DNA of 29,243 nucleotides from CAYMDS01 sp964576705 (GCA_964576705.1 CAZNVI010000008.1:1-29243), one strand, 5' to 3'. Counted from the first letter of the stretch, positions 15,040 to 23,157 are shown. Notes: a model not told the origin generated them from the sequence alone. Program-made: numbers and translations.

Positions 15040-15220
15040 TTACAGCAAGCCGCGGTGGCGAAATGCGAAGTCCGCCGACCAATCGCAACACGAAGCGTGT
15101 TCGAATAGAACTGTCCCGATGGTAGGTTCCATACGGGATCCCGACTGAAAACTATCAGAGGGAAAAAGCTGAGTGTTAAGATAAGGCGGAGTAGACGTGA
15201 CAGCTTTGCTGTCATATGAT
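15040..15220 (+). ncRNA. Candidate structured RNA upstream of tRNA-Leu
   Basis: Several hairpins are packed into 180 bases: CGGTGG pairing with CCGCCG (about 15049-15080), AACACG-AAG-CGTGTT (15089-15103), TCCCG-ATGG pairing with CCAT-A-CGGGA (about 15115-15140), and TGACAGC-TTT-GCTGTCA (15198-15214). It is more GC-rich than the surrounding intergenic DNA, and I see no credible gene on either strand. The strand is a guess, based on the tRNA downstream. It does not match an RNA family I know; it could also be a composite of small palindromic repeats. Confidence 0.3.
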
Positions 15221-15256
15221 CACAAACGAATATTATTAACTATATTAGGTTTAAAT

Positions 15257-15341
15257 GCCAGGATGGTGGAATGGTAGACACGAAGGTCTCAAAAACCTTT
15301 GGGCGTAATAGCTCATGTGGGTTCGACTCCCTCTCCTGGCA
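15257..15341 (+). tRNA. tRNA-Leu (CAA)
   Basis: Acceptor stem GCCAGGA/TCCTGGC. D-stem GTG/CAC with loop GAATGGTAGA. Anticodon stem AAGGT/ACCTT with loop CTCAAAA and anticodon CAA (15290-15292), which reads UUG. The long variable arm TGGGC-GTAATA-GCTCA is typical of class II tRNAs. The T-loop is TTCGACT, and the T-stem GTGGG/CCCTC contains one T-T mismatch. The discriminator is A (15341), and CCA is not encoded. Confidence 0.95.
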
Positions 15342-15460
15342 CAAATGCAAACGTAGCGACAGTCTCAAATTGTCAGTTTATAGCTTATACCTCGGGTGTG
15401 GTTTTATATTCGCACATCGGGAAATACAAACGTATTTAAAAAAAGATCGAGTGAAAAACT

Positions 15461-16087
15461 TCAAAAGATCTTTACTCCAAATTTCTTTAATTCCTCAGTG
15501 ATTGCTTGAAGCGGTAAACCTACGATATTAAACGGTTCGCCTTCAATTCTCTCTATAAATACCGCACCCAAATCCTGCATACCATAACCCCCGGCTTTAT
15601 TCATCGGCTCACCTGTTTTGATATACGAATCGATTTCTTTAAGACTCAATTTTCTAAAAAATACTTTGGTATTTACGGAGCGAGTTACAGTTTTTTTAGT
15701 CGAAGTATCCAGTATGGTAAATCCGGTTACGACTGTATGACTTTTACCGCTTAACTTCAAGAGGATCTTTTTTGCGGCTTTTTTATCTTCAGGCTTTCCG
15801 ATGATTTCTCCGTCAAAAACTATAAAAGTATCAGCTGCTATAATTATGTATCCATTTTTTTCTTCATTTCTGATCCTGTTCTCTGTATTTAACAATCTTT
15901 TCAATTTTAACTTTTCATAAACAGCATTTGCTTTAAGAAGTGATAAATTTTCAGCATTACCTTTCGGTTTCAATCTGGGATTTAACTTTTCATCAATTTC
16001 AGGTTTTTCTATCTCTATGCTTAATCCGATCTGTTGTAATAACGATTTTCGACGGGATGACGACGATGCGAGAATTATTTTTTTCAT
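15461..16087 (-). CDS. maf: Maf-family nucleotide pyrophosphatase
   Basis: 208 residues from MKKIILASSSSRRKSLLQQI, the usual Maf N-terminus. Maf proteins hydrolyse non-canonical or free nucleoside triphosphates (dTTP/UTP or m7GTP types) and are linked to septum control. Further signatures are EIDEKLNPRL, IIAADTFIVFDGEIIGKPED, GKSHTVVTGFTI, YIKTGEPMNKAGGYGMQDLG and IEGEPFNIVGLPL. An in-frame ATG at 16099 would overlap alr by 8 bases; I prefer 16087, 4 bases after the alr stop. It is the last gene of the murF-ddl-alr-maf run. Confidence 0.93.
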   Translation of the reverse strand: MKKIILASSSSRRKSLLQQIGLSIEIEKPEIDEKLNPRLKPKGNAENLSLLKANAVYEKLKLKRLLNTENRIRNEEKNGYIIIAADTFIVFDGEIIGKPEDKKAAKKILLKLSGKSHTVVTGFTILDTSTKKTVTRSVNTKVFFRKLSLKEIDSYIKTGEPMNKAGGYGMQDLGAVFIERIEGEPFNIVGLPLQAITEELKKFGVKIF

Positions 16088-16091
16088 AACA

Positions 16092-17219
16092 TTAATCAAT
16101 TACAAATCTTTTAGTAGTTGTTGTTAAATTTACTAACAACTCATAAGGGATTGTATTTATTTTTTCGGCAAGATTATATATAGAATTTTGGTCTTTTGTG
16201 TTCCTGGAATAAACTACCACTTCCCGCCCCACTAGCGGATCTTTAAGCTTGGATAAATCTACAGTCGTTAAATTCATACTGACTCTACCGATAATCGGAC
16301 ACCATATGCCATTTATACTGACACCACCGGTATTAGAAAGGTTCCTGTCTATCCCGTCGTTATAACCGAGTGGTAAAATACCGATTGTCATGTCTTTTTT
16401 TGCTGTAAAAGTAAAACTATATCCTGCTTTTTCGTCTTTTTGCATTAACTTTACCTGATTTAAAATAGTCTTAAGTTCTAGTACCGGTTCAAGACTATTA
16501 TTTCTACCTTCAGGATCTATGCCATATAAAGCAATGCCGGATCTGCAGACATTGCCTATTTCTTTTTCATATTCTTTGTAGTTTAAAACCGCTCCCGAGT
16601 TTCCTATATGTATCCATTTAGGAAAAATGTCTTCATTATTTAAAATCTTAACAGCGCTTTTAAAATTTTTAATTTGTTTTTGGGTAAATATATTCTTTGG
16701 CTCTTCTGATACAGCAAAGTGCGACATTAAGCCTTCTATTTTTAGATTTTTAAGTGTCATTAAAAAACGTAAAAATTCCGGTAATTCGTTAATCGAAATC
16801 CCTTCTCGATGCATCCCCGTATCGACAAAAATATGTATCTTTGCAGATGGTTGATATTTATTAATAGCGACTGCAGACTCCTTGTCATAAACTGCGTAAG
16901 AAAAAGGTAGTCTTTTAACTTTTAAATTTTCCGGGTGTACGTAGCCCATTATAAGAATCGGAGTTTTAATGTTTTCTTTAATCAATTCATAGGCTTCATA
17001 TAAACTATCTACACATAAAAATGGAGCTTTTTGGGAATCTATAATTTTCGCTATATTTAATAAACCGTGGCCATATGCATTACTTTTAAGTACAGGCGCT
17101 ATGCTGATATCCTTCGATACATTAGATAGATAATTAAAATTATTCAATAATCGATTTTTTGAAATCGTAATTTTATTTAGAGGAGAATAACTTCTCCTGA
17201 ATAAAGAGAGAAAACGCAT
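16092..17219 (-). CDS. alr: Alanine racemase
   Basis: 375-residue PLP enzyme interconverting L- and D-alanine for peptidoglycan. The PLP lysine is Lys45 in IAPVLKSNAYGHGL. The substrate loops include FVDTGMHREGI and HIGNSGAVLN. The catalytic tyrosine lies in KAGYSFTFTAKKD, followed by IGILPLGYNDGIDR and IGRVSMNLTTVDLS. Barrel and C-terminal beta domains are both complete. It begins 1 base after ddl, so the two are surely co-translated, and it supplies the substrate of Ddl. Confidence 0.95.
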   Translation of the reverse strand: MRFLSLFRRSYSPLNKITISKNRLLNNFNYLSNVSKDISIAPVLKSNAYGHGLLNIAKIIDSQKAPFLCVDSLYEAYELIKENIKTPILIMGYVHPENLKVKRLPFSYAVYDKESAVAINKYQPSAKIHIFVDTGMHREGISINELPEFLRFLMTLKNLKIEGLMSHFAVSEEPKNIFTQKQIKNFKSAVKILNNEDIFPKWIHIGNSGAVLNYKEYEKEIGNVCRSGIALYGIDPEGRNNSLEPVLELKTILNQVKLMQKDEKAGYSFTFTAKKDMTIGILPLGYNDGIDRNLSNTGGVSINGIWCPIIGRVSMNLTTVDLSKLKDPLVGREVVVYSRNTKDQNSIYNLAEKINTIPYELLVNLTTTTKRFVID

Positions 17220-17220
17220 A

Positions 17221-18261
17221 CTATATAGTGTTTTTTAGCATCTGTTCTTTGTCAAATCGCTCTATAGCTAATGAGATTAAATTATCAATTAATTTTTCAT
17301 AAGATAAACCGCTTACTTCCCAGAGCTTGGGATACATTGAGATATTAGTAAATCCGGGAATAGTATTTATTTCATTTATATACAACTTTCCTTCTTTTGT
17401 CATAAACATATCTACTCTCGCCATTCCCTCAAGACACAAAATCTTAAATGATTTAACAGCTAAGTCTTTTACTGTTTGCATCTGATGCTTAGTCAAATCT
17501 GCTGGTATCTTTAATACAGCACCTTTTTCGTCAATATATTTAGCTTCAAAATCATAAAACTCATGACTAGGGATTATCTCGCCTGCCATCGATGCTTTCG
17601 GATTATCATTTCCCAACACAGAGCACTCAATTTCTCGACCATCTATATATTTTTCAATGATAAGTTTATTATCGTATAAAAATGCTTGGTTAATCGCATC
17701 TATAAATTGATCCTCTTTTTTTACTTTTTTTACTCCTATGGAAGAGCCTAAATTTGCTGGCTTTACGAAAAAAGGGGTTCCTAATTGCTTTGACACATCA
17801 TTAAAAACTATCTCATCACCTTTTCTAAAGACTAGAAAATCAGCTATAGGTATATTTGCATCTCTCAGAAGTCTCTTACTTACATCTTTATCCATTCCTA
17901 TAGCAGATCCCAAAACAGATGGACCAACAAAAGGTATACCAATTATCTTAAGTAAGCCCTGCATACTACCGTCTTCGCCATATGGACCATGCAAAACAGG
18001 AAACACTACATCAATTGAGGTCTTTTGTAATGAAATTTCTTTTCCCGGCACTCTTATAGAGGTTTTTTTAGAAAAAGAAGATTCTAATAGTTGCTTTTCA
18101 GGATATAGATACCACTTGCCAGCTGTATCAATTCGGACGAGTGTAACATTATATTTCTTCTTATCCAGTGCTTTATAAACATTTTTCGCTGATTGGATAG
18201 ATACTTCATGTTCTGCAGATTTACCGCCAAATAATATAGCCACCTTCACTCGTCTTTTCAT
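17221..18261 (-). CDS. ddl: D-alanine--D-alanine ligase
   Basis: 346-residue ATP-grasp ligase joining two D-Ala. The N-terminal signature is VAILFGGKSAEHEVSIQSA, followed by PVLHGPYGEDGSMQGLL. ATP-binding blocks are FFVKPANLGSSIGVKKV and KLIIEKYIDGREIECSVLG, and the metal site is in GMARVDMFMTKEGKLYINEINTIPG. The omega-loop reads EFYDFEAKY with the Tyr typical of D-Ala-D-Ala ligases, not the His of D-Ala-D-Lac enzymes. It sits between murF and alr: Alr makes D-Ala, Ddl joins it, MurF attaches the dipeptide. Confidence 0.96.
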   Translation of the reverse strand: MKRRVKVAILFGGKSAEHEVSIQSAKNVYKALDKKKYNVTLVRIDTAGKWYLYPEKQLLESSFSKKTSIRVPGKEISLQKTSIDVVFPVLHGPYGEDGSMQGLLKIIGIPFVGPSVLGSAIGMDKDVSKRLLRDANIPIADFLVFRKGDEIVFNDVSKQLGTPFFVKPANLGSSIGVKKVKKEDQFIDAINQAFLYDNKLIIEKYIDGREIECSVLGNDNPKASMAGEIIPSHEFYDFEAKYIDEKGAVLKIPADLTKHQMQTVKDLAVKSFKILCLEGMARVDMFMTKEGKLYINEINTIPGFTNISMYPKLWEVSGLSYEKLIDNLISLAIERFDKEQMLKNTI

Positions 18262-18303
18262 AGGAAGATATTAAACTCTAGAAAACAAATAGTCAATTTT
18301 ATT

Positions 18304-19569
18304 CTAGAGATTGGCTTTTCTTCTCCATTCCTTCCAAAACTCAGTTTGTCTGGGAAGTTTTAAAACATCTTTGCCATCTAATAATAATTTTTCAATAATT
18401 CCTTCTAGCTTTATACCTTGCGAACCCTTAAATAATATTGTTTCTCCGCCATTAATATTATCTTTTATATAATTAATAGAATCTGAGGCGTTCATAAACT
18501 TCACTACGCTAAATTTATCTATAAGTAACGGATATGTATATTCAGACACTAACTTACCTATTAAAATTATTTTTTCGGGTTTTAATTTTATTAATATATT
18601 CGCCAACTCTTCATGTTCTGACTTCTCAGATTTACCTAATTCAAGCATATCGCCCAAGACTACCCATTTTACTTTCTGGGATAATTTATCAAACATCTCA
18701 AGGATAGTTCTCATAGAAGATAAATTAGCATTATAAGAACTGTCTACAATTGTAATTCCCTGTATCCCTTTTAATACAGTTGCGCGTCCTGGCGGAAGCT
18801 TGAAATTGCTAAACGAAGAGTCAAATGGCAAGTTCAAATGGTTCAATAGTGCTTCAGTCATTCTTAAGGAATAAAAAGAAGCTTCTGGCAATAATCCGTT
18901 AATTTTATAAATCTTTTCTTTAGTCTTAAACTCAGTATTAGAAGAATTCACTTTAAAATCTTTTAGGTCTTTAATCGTAATTGCTACAACTTTGGGCTGT
19001 TTTTCTGCTCTCCTAATCTGTGCTACAAGATTAGAATTATCACCGTTTATCACCAATAAGTCTTTGCAATACTCCACAAAATACCCAAATTCATAAGCTA
19101 TCAATTCATCCACTGATAAGCTATTATTTGATAAAGCTTCAAAATTCATACCGTGGGTTTTGCTGCTATTGAGCCATAGTGTAATATCTGGTTGTAAAAG
19201 CTTTGCCAAAAATTTCCCTTCGTTTGGGCGATCACAATCAGCTTCAACTACATAAAGCTTCTGATCAAAAGGTTTTTTGAATGCACTAATTGGTGCTTTT
19301 ATTACGAGCTCTAACCATTCGAAGATACTAAAAGTATGTCTATGTAAATCAAGTATGTCAAAGGGTATACCAAAACTGCTGTTTGCATGGTAAGAATATC
19401 TGGCTTTTAACCCTAACTGAGATTCAACCATATGAAGTAATGTAGTCTTACCGCTTGAACCCGTAACCACAATGATCTGCGGCTTCCAGCGTCTTAATCT
19501 ATAGCTTGCGAAAAAACGAAAGTAAGATGCTATGGGAAAATATAAAAGATTCTTAAGATCAGATACCAT
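18304..19569 (-). CDS. murF: MurF-like Mur ligase without the usual N-terminal domain
   Basis: 421 residues. The central ATPase has the P-loop VTGSSGKTT (35-43) and the C-terminal domain carries IVDSSYNANLSSMRTIL, VVLGDMLELG and LFKGSQGIKLEGIIEKLL, a run characteristic of MurF, which adds D-Ala-D-Ala to the UDP-MurNAc-tripeptide. In typical MurF about 90-100 residues (the UDP-binding domain) precede the P-loop. Here there are only about 35, with a hydrophobic aromatic helix (LLYFPIASYFRFFASY). Substrate recognition must therefore differ, or the protein may be membrane-associated. Context with ddl and alr supports the cell-wall role. The start is ATG 19569. Confidence 0.82.
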   Translation of the reverse strand: MVSDLKNLLYFPIASYFRFFASYRLRRWKPQIIVVTGSSGKTTLLHMVESQLGLKARYSYHANSSFGIPFDILDLHRHTFSIFEWLELVIKAPISAFKKPFDQKLYVVEADCDRPNEGKFLAKLLQPDITLWLNSSKTHGMNFEALSNNSLSVDELIAYEFGYFVEYCKDLLVINGDNSNLVAQIRRAEKQPKVVAITIKDLKDFKVNSSNTEFKTKEKIYKINGLLPEASFYSLRMTEALLNHLNLPFDSSFSNFKLPPGRATVLKGIQGITIVDSSYNANLSSMRTILEMFDKLSQKVKWVVLGDMLELGKSEKSEHEELANILIKLKPEKIILIGKLVSEYTYPLLIDKFSVVKFMNASDSINYIKDNINGGETILFKGSQGIKLEGIIEKLLLDGKDVLKLPRQTEFWKEWRRKANL

Positions 19570-19631
19570 TTGTTCTTTAATTGTAGCAAAACGAGAGTAG
19601 CTTAATCACTAGTTATTGGCATTAAGGTGTA

Positions 19632-19770
19632 TTTCCCATTTTCTCCGCCAAAGGCGGATCCTCCTTTGGCGGACAATTGCCATTTTCCATTGATTTGTAA
19701 ATTCTTACAATTGATACATTTCAGATGGACAATAAATGGTAGATGGAAAATGATAAATGGACTATGACCT
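19632..19770. repeat. Inverted heptamer array with inserted palindrome (element G)
   Basis: Left arm pieces TTTCCCATTTTC and ATTGCCATTTTCCATTG (up to 19691) are split by a palindromic block of two TCCGCC/GGCGGA hairpins (about 19644-19673). Right arm in 7-bp register: ATGGTAG, ATGGAAA, ATGATAA, ATGGACT, ATGACCT (19736-19770), ending 1 base before the dnaB stop codon. The same word family as element H on the other side of dnaB. Confidence 0.65.
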
Positions 19771-19771
19771 T

Positions 19772-21091
19772 CTACTCTTTGTGGCTTTTCTCAACACTGT
19801 AAAACCGTATCCGATCCCCTCTGAATAATAGGTCTACTTCACCCGTAGGCCCATTACGATGCTTGGCGATAAGAAGCTTAGTCGGAATAGAAGGTCCTGT
19901 TAATTCAGTATCTGGTCGATATAAAAAAGTTACTACATCAGCGTCTTGTTCTATAGCTCCTGACTCACGAAGATCAGCCAATTGTGGACGCTTTTCACCC
20001 CTATGCTCTACTGAACGATTTAACTGTGAAGCCGCTAGAACCGGGACATTTAACTCACGGGCAAGGTTTTTTAAAGCCTGAGACACCATCGATACCTCCT
20101 GCACCCTTGATTCATAATGCCTGTCAGGATTTACAAGCTGCAAGTAATCAACGACTATTAATCCGATTTGGTGTTCAAGCTGCAATCTCCTTGCCTTACT
20201 TCGCATTTCAAGTATCGATAAACCGGGAGTATCATCGATAAACAGCGGTGCCTCAGCTAATTGGCCCATAGCTGTTGATAATTTAGTAAAATCATCTTCT
20301 GATAACTTACCGGTCTTAAGCCTCCATGCATCTACATCTGCTTGAGAAACTAGTAACCTGTCTACCAACTCCTCCTTACTCATTTCGAGTGAAAAAATAC
20401 CTATTGGTATCTTCTCATTAACCGCTACGTGTTGTGCTATATTTAGCATGATGGCTGTCTTCCCGGTACCTGGACGCGCTGCAAGAATTAGAAGATTTGA
20501 TTTTTGCATGCCAGAGAGCATGTTATCGACATACGTGAATCCTGTTTTAATTCCCCTTAACCCTGAACCTTTTCTGTGTATTTCATCAATTTTGTCAAAA
20601 CTCGCAGTCAATGTATCTTTAATTGGGATAAACCCGCGAGTTATGAACCTTTGAGAAATAGAAAACACAGCAGACTCGGCTTTATCCAGAACCTCTTTTA
20701 CGTCTTTGCCTTCCTGATAAGCAAACTCTGCTATTTCTGTACCTGCATGCACGAGAGACCTTTTAGTAGATGCCTCACGTACAATCCCTGCATAGTATTC
20801 GACATTTGCTGCTGTCGGCACGGAATCTACCAATCCTGTAAAAAAATCACTGTCTGGAATACTTACTTTTTTCTTTTTTAATTGAGATGTGATGGTTAGT
20901 AAATCAAGAGGCTTACGCTGCTCATACAGCACCAACATGCATTCATAAATCAACGCATGTGTGTCATCATAAAAACTATCTGGCGTTAAAAGTTCTGAGA
21001 CTATGTTTATAGCATCTTTATCTATAAGCAATGCACCCAAAACACTTTGCTCAGCAAGAATATTTTGTGGGAGAGTACGCGGGTTTGACAT
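19772..21091 (-). CDS. dnaB: Replicative DNA helicase DnaB
   Basis: 439-residue hexameric replication-fork helicase. The N-terminal domain (NILAEQSVLGALLIDKDA, about 10-110), which binds primase in other bacteria, is followed by the linker and a RecA-like motor. Walker A is ARPGTGKT (205-212), Walker B is LIVVDYLQL, and further signatures are GIFSLEMSKEELVDRLL, LAASQLNRSVEHR and QDADVVTFLYR. There is no intein and the length is normal. Both flanks hold elements of the same heptamer family (G downstream, H upstream). Confidence 0.97.
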   Translation of the reverse strand: MSNPRTLPQNILAEQSVLGALLIDKDAINIVSELLTPDSFYDDTHALIYECMLVLYEQRKPLDLLTITSQLKKKKVSIPDSDFFTGLVDSVPTAANVEYYAGIVREASTKRSLVHAGTEIAEFAYQEGKDVKEVLDKAESAVFSISQRFITRGFIPIKDTLTASFDKIDEIHRKGSGLRGIKTGFTYVDNMLSGMQKSNLLILAARPGTGKTAIMLNIAQHVAVNEKIPIGIFSLEMSKEELVDRLLVSQADVDAWRLKTGKLSEDDFTKLSTAMGQLAEAPLFIDDTPGLSILEMRSKARRLQLEHQIGLIVVDYLQLVNPDRHYESRVQEVSMVSQALKNLARELNVPVLAASQLNRSVEHRGEKRPQLADLRESGAIEQDADVVTFLYRPDTELTGPSIPTKLLIAKHRNGPTGEVDLLFRGDRIRFYSVEKSHKE

Positions 21092-21099
21092 ATTTTCAG

Positions 21100-21202
21100 T
21101 TTATCATTTGCCATTTTCCATTTACCTCCCATTTTAAAAATTTACAAATTGAGAAATTAGTAAATAAATGATAAATGGAACCTTGAAAATGGAAAATTTT
21201 TA
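21100..21202. repeat. Inverted heptamer array (element H)
   Basis: Left arm: TTTATCA, TTTGCCA, TTTTCCA, TTTACCT (21100-21127). Right arm: TAAATAA, ATGATAA, ATGGAAC, CTTGAAA, ATGGAAA, ATTTTTA (21161-21202), running into the stop codon of the next gene. Inverted relation around an AT-rich loop. It occupies the whole dnaB upstream region, so any dnaB promoter must lie in or beyond it. Confidence 0.65.
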
Positions 21203-21715
21203 CTGTAGTAAAATCTTCTCTACTTCTTGCGGCAGTTTTTCAAAAGTTACCGAATATTTAGATTCTGTTCTGAATTCTTCCTTAGCTAGGAGTTTAATAT
21301 TATCCTCAGCTTTCTCGCCGTAAAAAATTGCTACGTTCGTAGATACAGAAGTGACGAATGAAGGATCTACGGTATTCGTATTATAGAGTAGTACTATATT
21401 ATGTTCGTTTAATTTAGAGTATTCTCTCTCAAGCACCGACGCATTACCTAGTAATATCTCTATTTTATCAACCTTTAACGTATAGATAACATCAGTAGCT
21501 AATCTAAAACCTGAAACTTTTATACCTCCAAACTCGTACTCTCCAGAACCTTTTATAACTAATGCATCATCACTAAGTTTTTCAGTATCTACATCGAACC
21601 CGTCTAAAGATATAAATCCGTTGGCATCAATTGCTTTACCTGTCGGATTGATTATCACAGAGCCATTTTTTCCCTTAATTCGAATGCTAGAATTGTTTAC
21701 TAAAGCAATTTCCAT
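21200..21715 (-). CDS. Degenerate UlaG-like metallo-beta-lactamase-fold protein
   Basis: 171 residues. The pattern MEIALVNNSSIRIKGKNGSVIINP, then LVIKGSGEYEFGGIKVSGF, YTLKVDKIEILLGNA and NIVLLYN follows the strand order of UlaG-type MBL proteins common in CPR genomes. The segment that should carry the HxHxDH metal ligands is missing: the protein goes straight from the first strands to the 'GSGEYEFGGI' region. It should therefore be catalytically dead or have another role. A GAAAGG Shine-Dalgarno-like sequence lies about 8 bases before the ATG, and its promoter shares the -35 region with the divergent gene at 21847. Confidence 0.5.
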   Translation of the reverse strand: MEIALVNNSSIRIKGKNGSVIINPTGKAIDANGFISLDGFDVDTEKLSDDALVIKGSGEYEFGGIKVSGFRLATDVIYTLKVDKIEILLGNASVLEREYSKLNEHNIVLLYNTNTVDPSFVTSVSTNVAIFYGEKAEDNIKLLAKEEFRTESKYSVTFEKLPQEVEKILLQ

Positions 21716-21742
21716 TGGTTAAACCTTTCAATAAGTTTTACC

Positions 21743-21793
21743 ATACTAACACAGAGCAAATTTCTTGACAATAGGTCATATATAAAGTAATAT
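21743..21793. promoter_or_regulatory. Divergent promoters with overlapping -35 boxes
   Basis: Rightward: TTGACA (21765-21770), 17 bases, TAATAT (21788-21793), toward the gene at 21847. Leftward: TTGTCA (plus 21766-21771), 17 bases, TAGTAT (21743-21748) with an extended TG, toward the gene ending at 21715. The two -35 boxes overlap by five bases, so polymerase can occupy only one promoter at a time. Confidence 0.65.
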
Positions 21794-21846
21794 CTCATTG
21801 CCAAAGATCTTCTCTGCTCTCCGGATCTATAGTGTGATAATTACTT

Positions 21847-22275
21847 ATGAATAAGGAAAAAATCGTACTCTCAATTATCGCAATACTATTAGGTTTATTC
21901 GTCGCCGGCGGAGCGTTTTATATTTTTCAAACAGCTTCATCCATAAATGAACCTCCCGTTGAGACGCAAAGTCCTACTCAATCACCCACAAAACCTCCGG
22001 AAAACAACAACCTTTTAATCTTAGAAGAGCCTCAAGACGAGCAAGTATTTACTAAGCGGATTATCAATATTAAAGGCAAAACCGCAAAAGATGCAACAGT
22101 TATAATATCTACTGCATCGATTGACCAAGTCGTAGCTCCCAGTGCGAACGGAGAATTTACGCTGACACATACTCTAGAGGACGGAATAAATATCTTAAAA
22201 GTTACATCCATATTTTCAGACGGTACTGAAAAATCTATAACACGAACGGTTTCAAGCACATCTGAAGATTTTTAG
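21847..22275 (+). CDS. Membrane-anchored Ig-like domain protein
   Basis: 142 residues. A short basic N-terminus and one membrane helix (IVLSIIAILLGLFVAGGAFYIF) are followed by a Pro/Thr/Ser linker (NEPPVETQSPTQSPTKPPEN). Next comes one beta-sandwich domain with LLILEEPQDEQVFTKRIINIKG, TVIISTASIDQVVAPSANGE and ILKVTSIFSDGTEKSITRTV, the pattern of bacterial Ig-like/glucodextranase-B-type domains. It should be displayed outside the membrane; partner or ligand unknown. It starts about 47 bases after the predicted transcription start, without a clear Shine-Dalgarno sequence, and is followed after 29 bases by another secreted protein, so the two probably form one unit. Confidence 0.65.
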   Translation: MNKEKIVLSIIAILLGLFVAGGAFYIFQTASSINEPPVETQSPTQSPTKPPENNNLLILEEPQDEQVFTKRIINIKGKTAKDATVIISTASIDQVVAPSANGEFTLTHTLEDGINILKVTSIFSDGTEKSITRTVSSTSEDF

Positions 22276-22304
22276 ATACTGATTTAATACGAATTTATAC
22301 AAAT

Positions 22305-23078
22305 ATGAAACAATTTTTGTTGATACTGAACATCATAATAATCTTAACTATCTCAAATCAAACAAAAACGGTTTTTGGGCAGACTGCAACATCAAAACCC
22401 ACAGTAAGTAGCGGAGAAAAACTTATGGATGAAATTAATAATTTGCGCGAAAAAGTAGCGTCTAAAGTAGCTGAATTAAATCTCGTAGAAAAACGCGGAG
22501 CCTACCTTACAGTATCTGAAGTAAGCGGTAATAAAATCACGGGGAATGACTTGAATGACTCAACCAGACTAATAGATGTAGATGAGTTGACCAAATTTGC
22601 CTCAGGTTCTTCAAAAACTTTTGGCATATCTGATATCACTAAAGACACCCGCATAGGCATCATCGGCCTATATAACAAACAATCAAAAAGGATTCTGGCG
22701 CGCTTTATCACCACTGAAACCTTACCTGTTTTTATATCGGGAATAGTCACGGAAATTGATAAGACCAATTTCACAATTACTGTTAAATCTGAAGATAAAA
22801 AAAGTACTACTGTAGACATAGAAAATATAACTAAAACCTCTACCTATTCTAAGGAAGATGGCCTTACCAAGCTCGGTTTTTCAAAACTGAACGTCTCAGA
22901 CCGCGCTTATGTGGTGGGCTTCCAAAATTTGGAAGATAACAATCGGGTTTCGGCGACAAGAATATTGATCTTTCCTGAGTCTCCCAAAAATCCGAACATA
23001 GAAGTCACCCAAGCCTCCTCTGATTCTTTTGATAAAACCACAGCCACACCCACGAAGAAAGTGACACCGACAGAATAG
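22305..23078 (+). CDS. Secreted beta-rich protein (DUF5666-like segment)
   Basis: 257 residues with an N-terminal signal peptide (FLLILNIIIILTISNQTK, probable cleavage near VFGQ-TA). A short coiled segment (LMDEINNLREKVASKVAEL, about 40-60) precedes beta-rich repeats with LTVSEVSGNKITGND, ISGIVTEIDKTNFTITVKSE and SDRAYVVGFQNLEDNN. The 'GIVTEIDKTNFTITVKS' motif resembles DUF5666-type small beta-barrels. The C-terminus is Thr/Pro/Lys-rich (ATPTKKVTPTE). No enzymatic motif is seen, so an envelope structural or binding role is likely. Its TAG stop is the first triplet of the octamer array (element I). Confidence 0.6.
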   Translation: MKQFLLILNIIIILTISNQTKTVFGQTATSKPTVSSGEKLMDEINNLREKVASKVAELNLVEKRGAYLTVSEVSGNKITGNDLNDSTRLIDVDELTKFASGSSKTFGISDITKDTRIGIIGLYNKQSKRILARFITTETLPVFISGIVTEIDKTNFTITVKSEDKKSTTVDIENITKTSTYSKEDGLTKLGFSKLNVSDRAYVVGFQNLEDNNRVSATRILIFPESPKNPNIEVTQASSDSFDKTTATPTKKVTPTE

Positions 23079-23157
23079 TTGTCTGATATTCTAGTTTTCT
23101 AGTTGCCTAATGGCTTAACCAGAAGACAAGACAACGAGATAACTAGACAACTAAACT
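23076..23157. repeat. Inverted octamer array (element I)
   Basis: Left arm: TAGTTGTC, TGATATTC, TAGTTTTC, TAGTTGCC, TAATGGCT (23076-23115). Right arm: AGAAGACA, AGACAACG, AGATAACT, AGACAACT (23121-23152). Exact 8-bp register in both arms. The first unit begins with the TAG stop of the upstream gene, and the element ends 5 bases before the ATG at 23158, so it is the whole intergenic region. A different word family from element A. Confidence 0.78.

Noticed and set aside
14973..15215. 80-residue minus-strand frame over the hairpin-rich block
   Set aside because: It spans repeat element F and several palindromes, has no domain or ribosome-binding signal, and no protein-like pattern.
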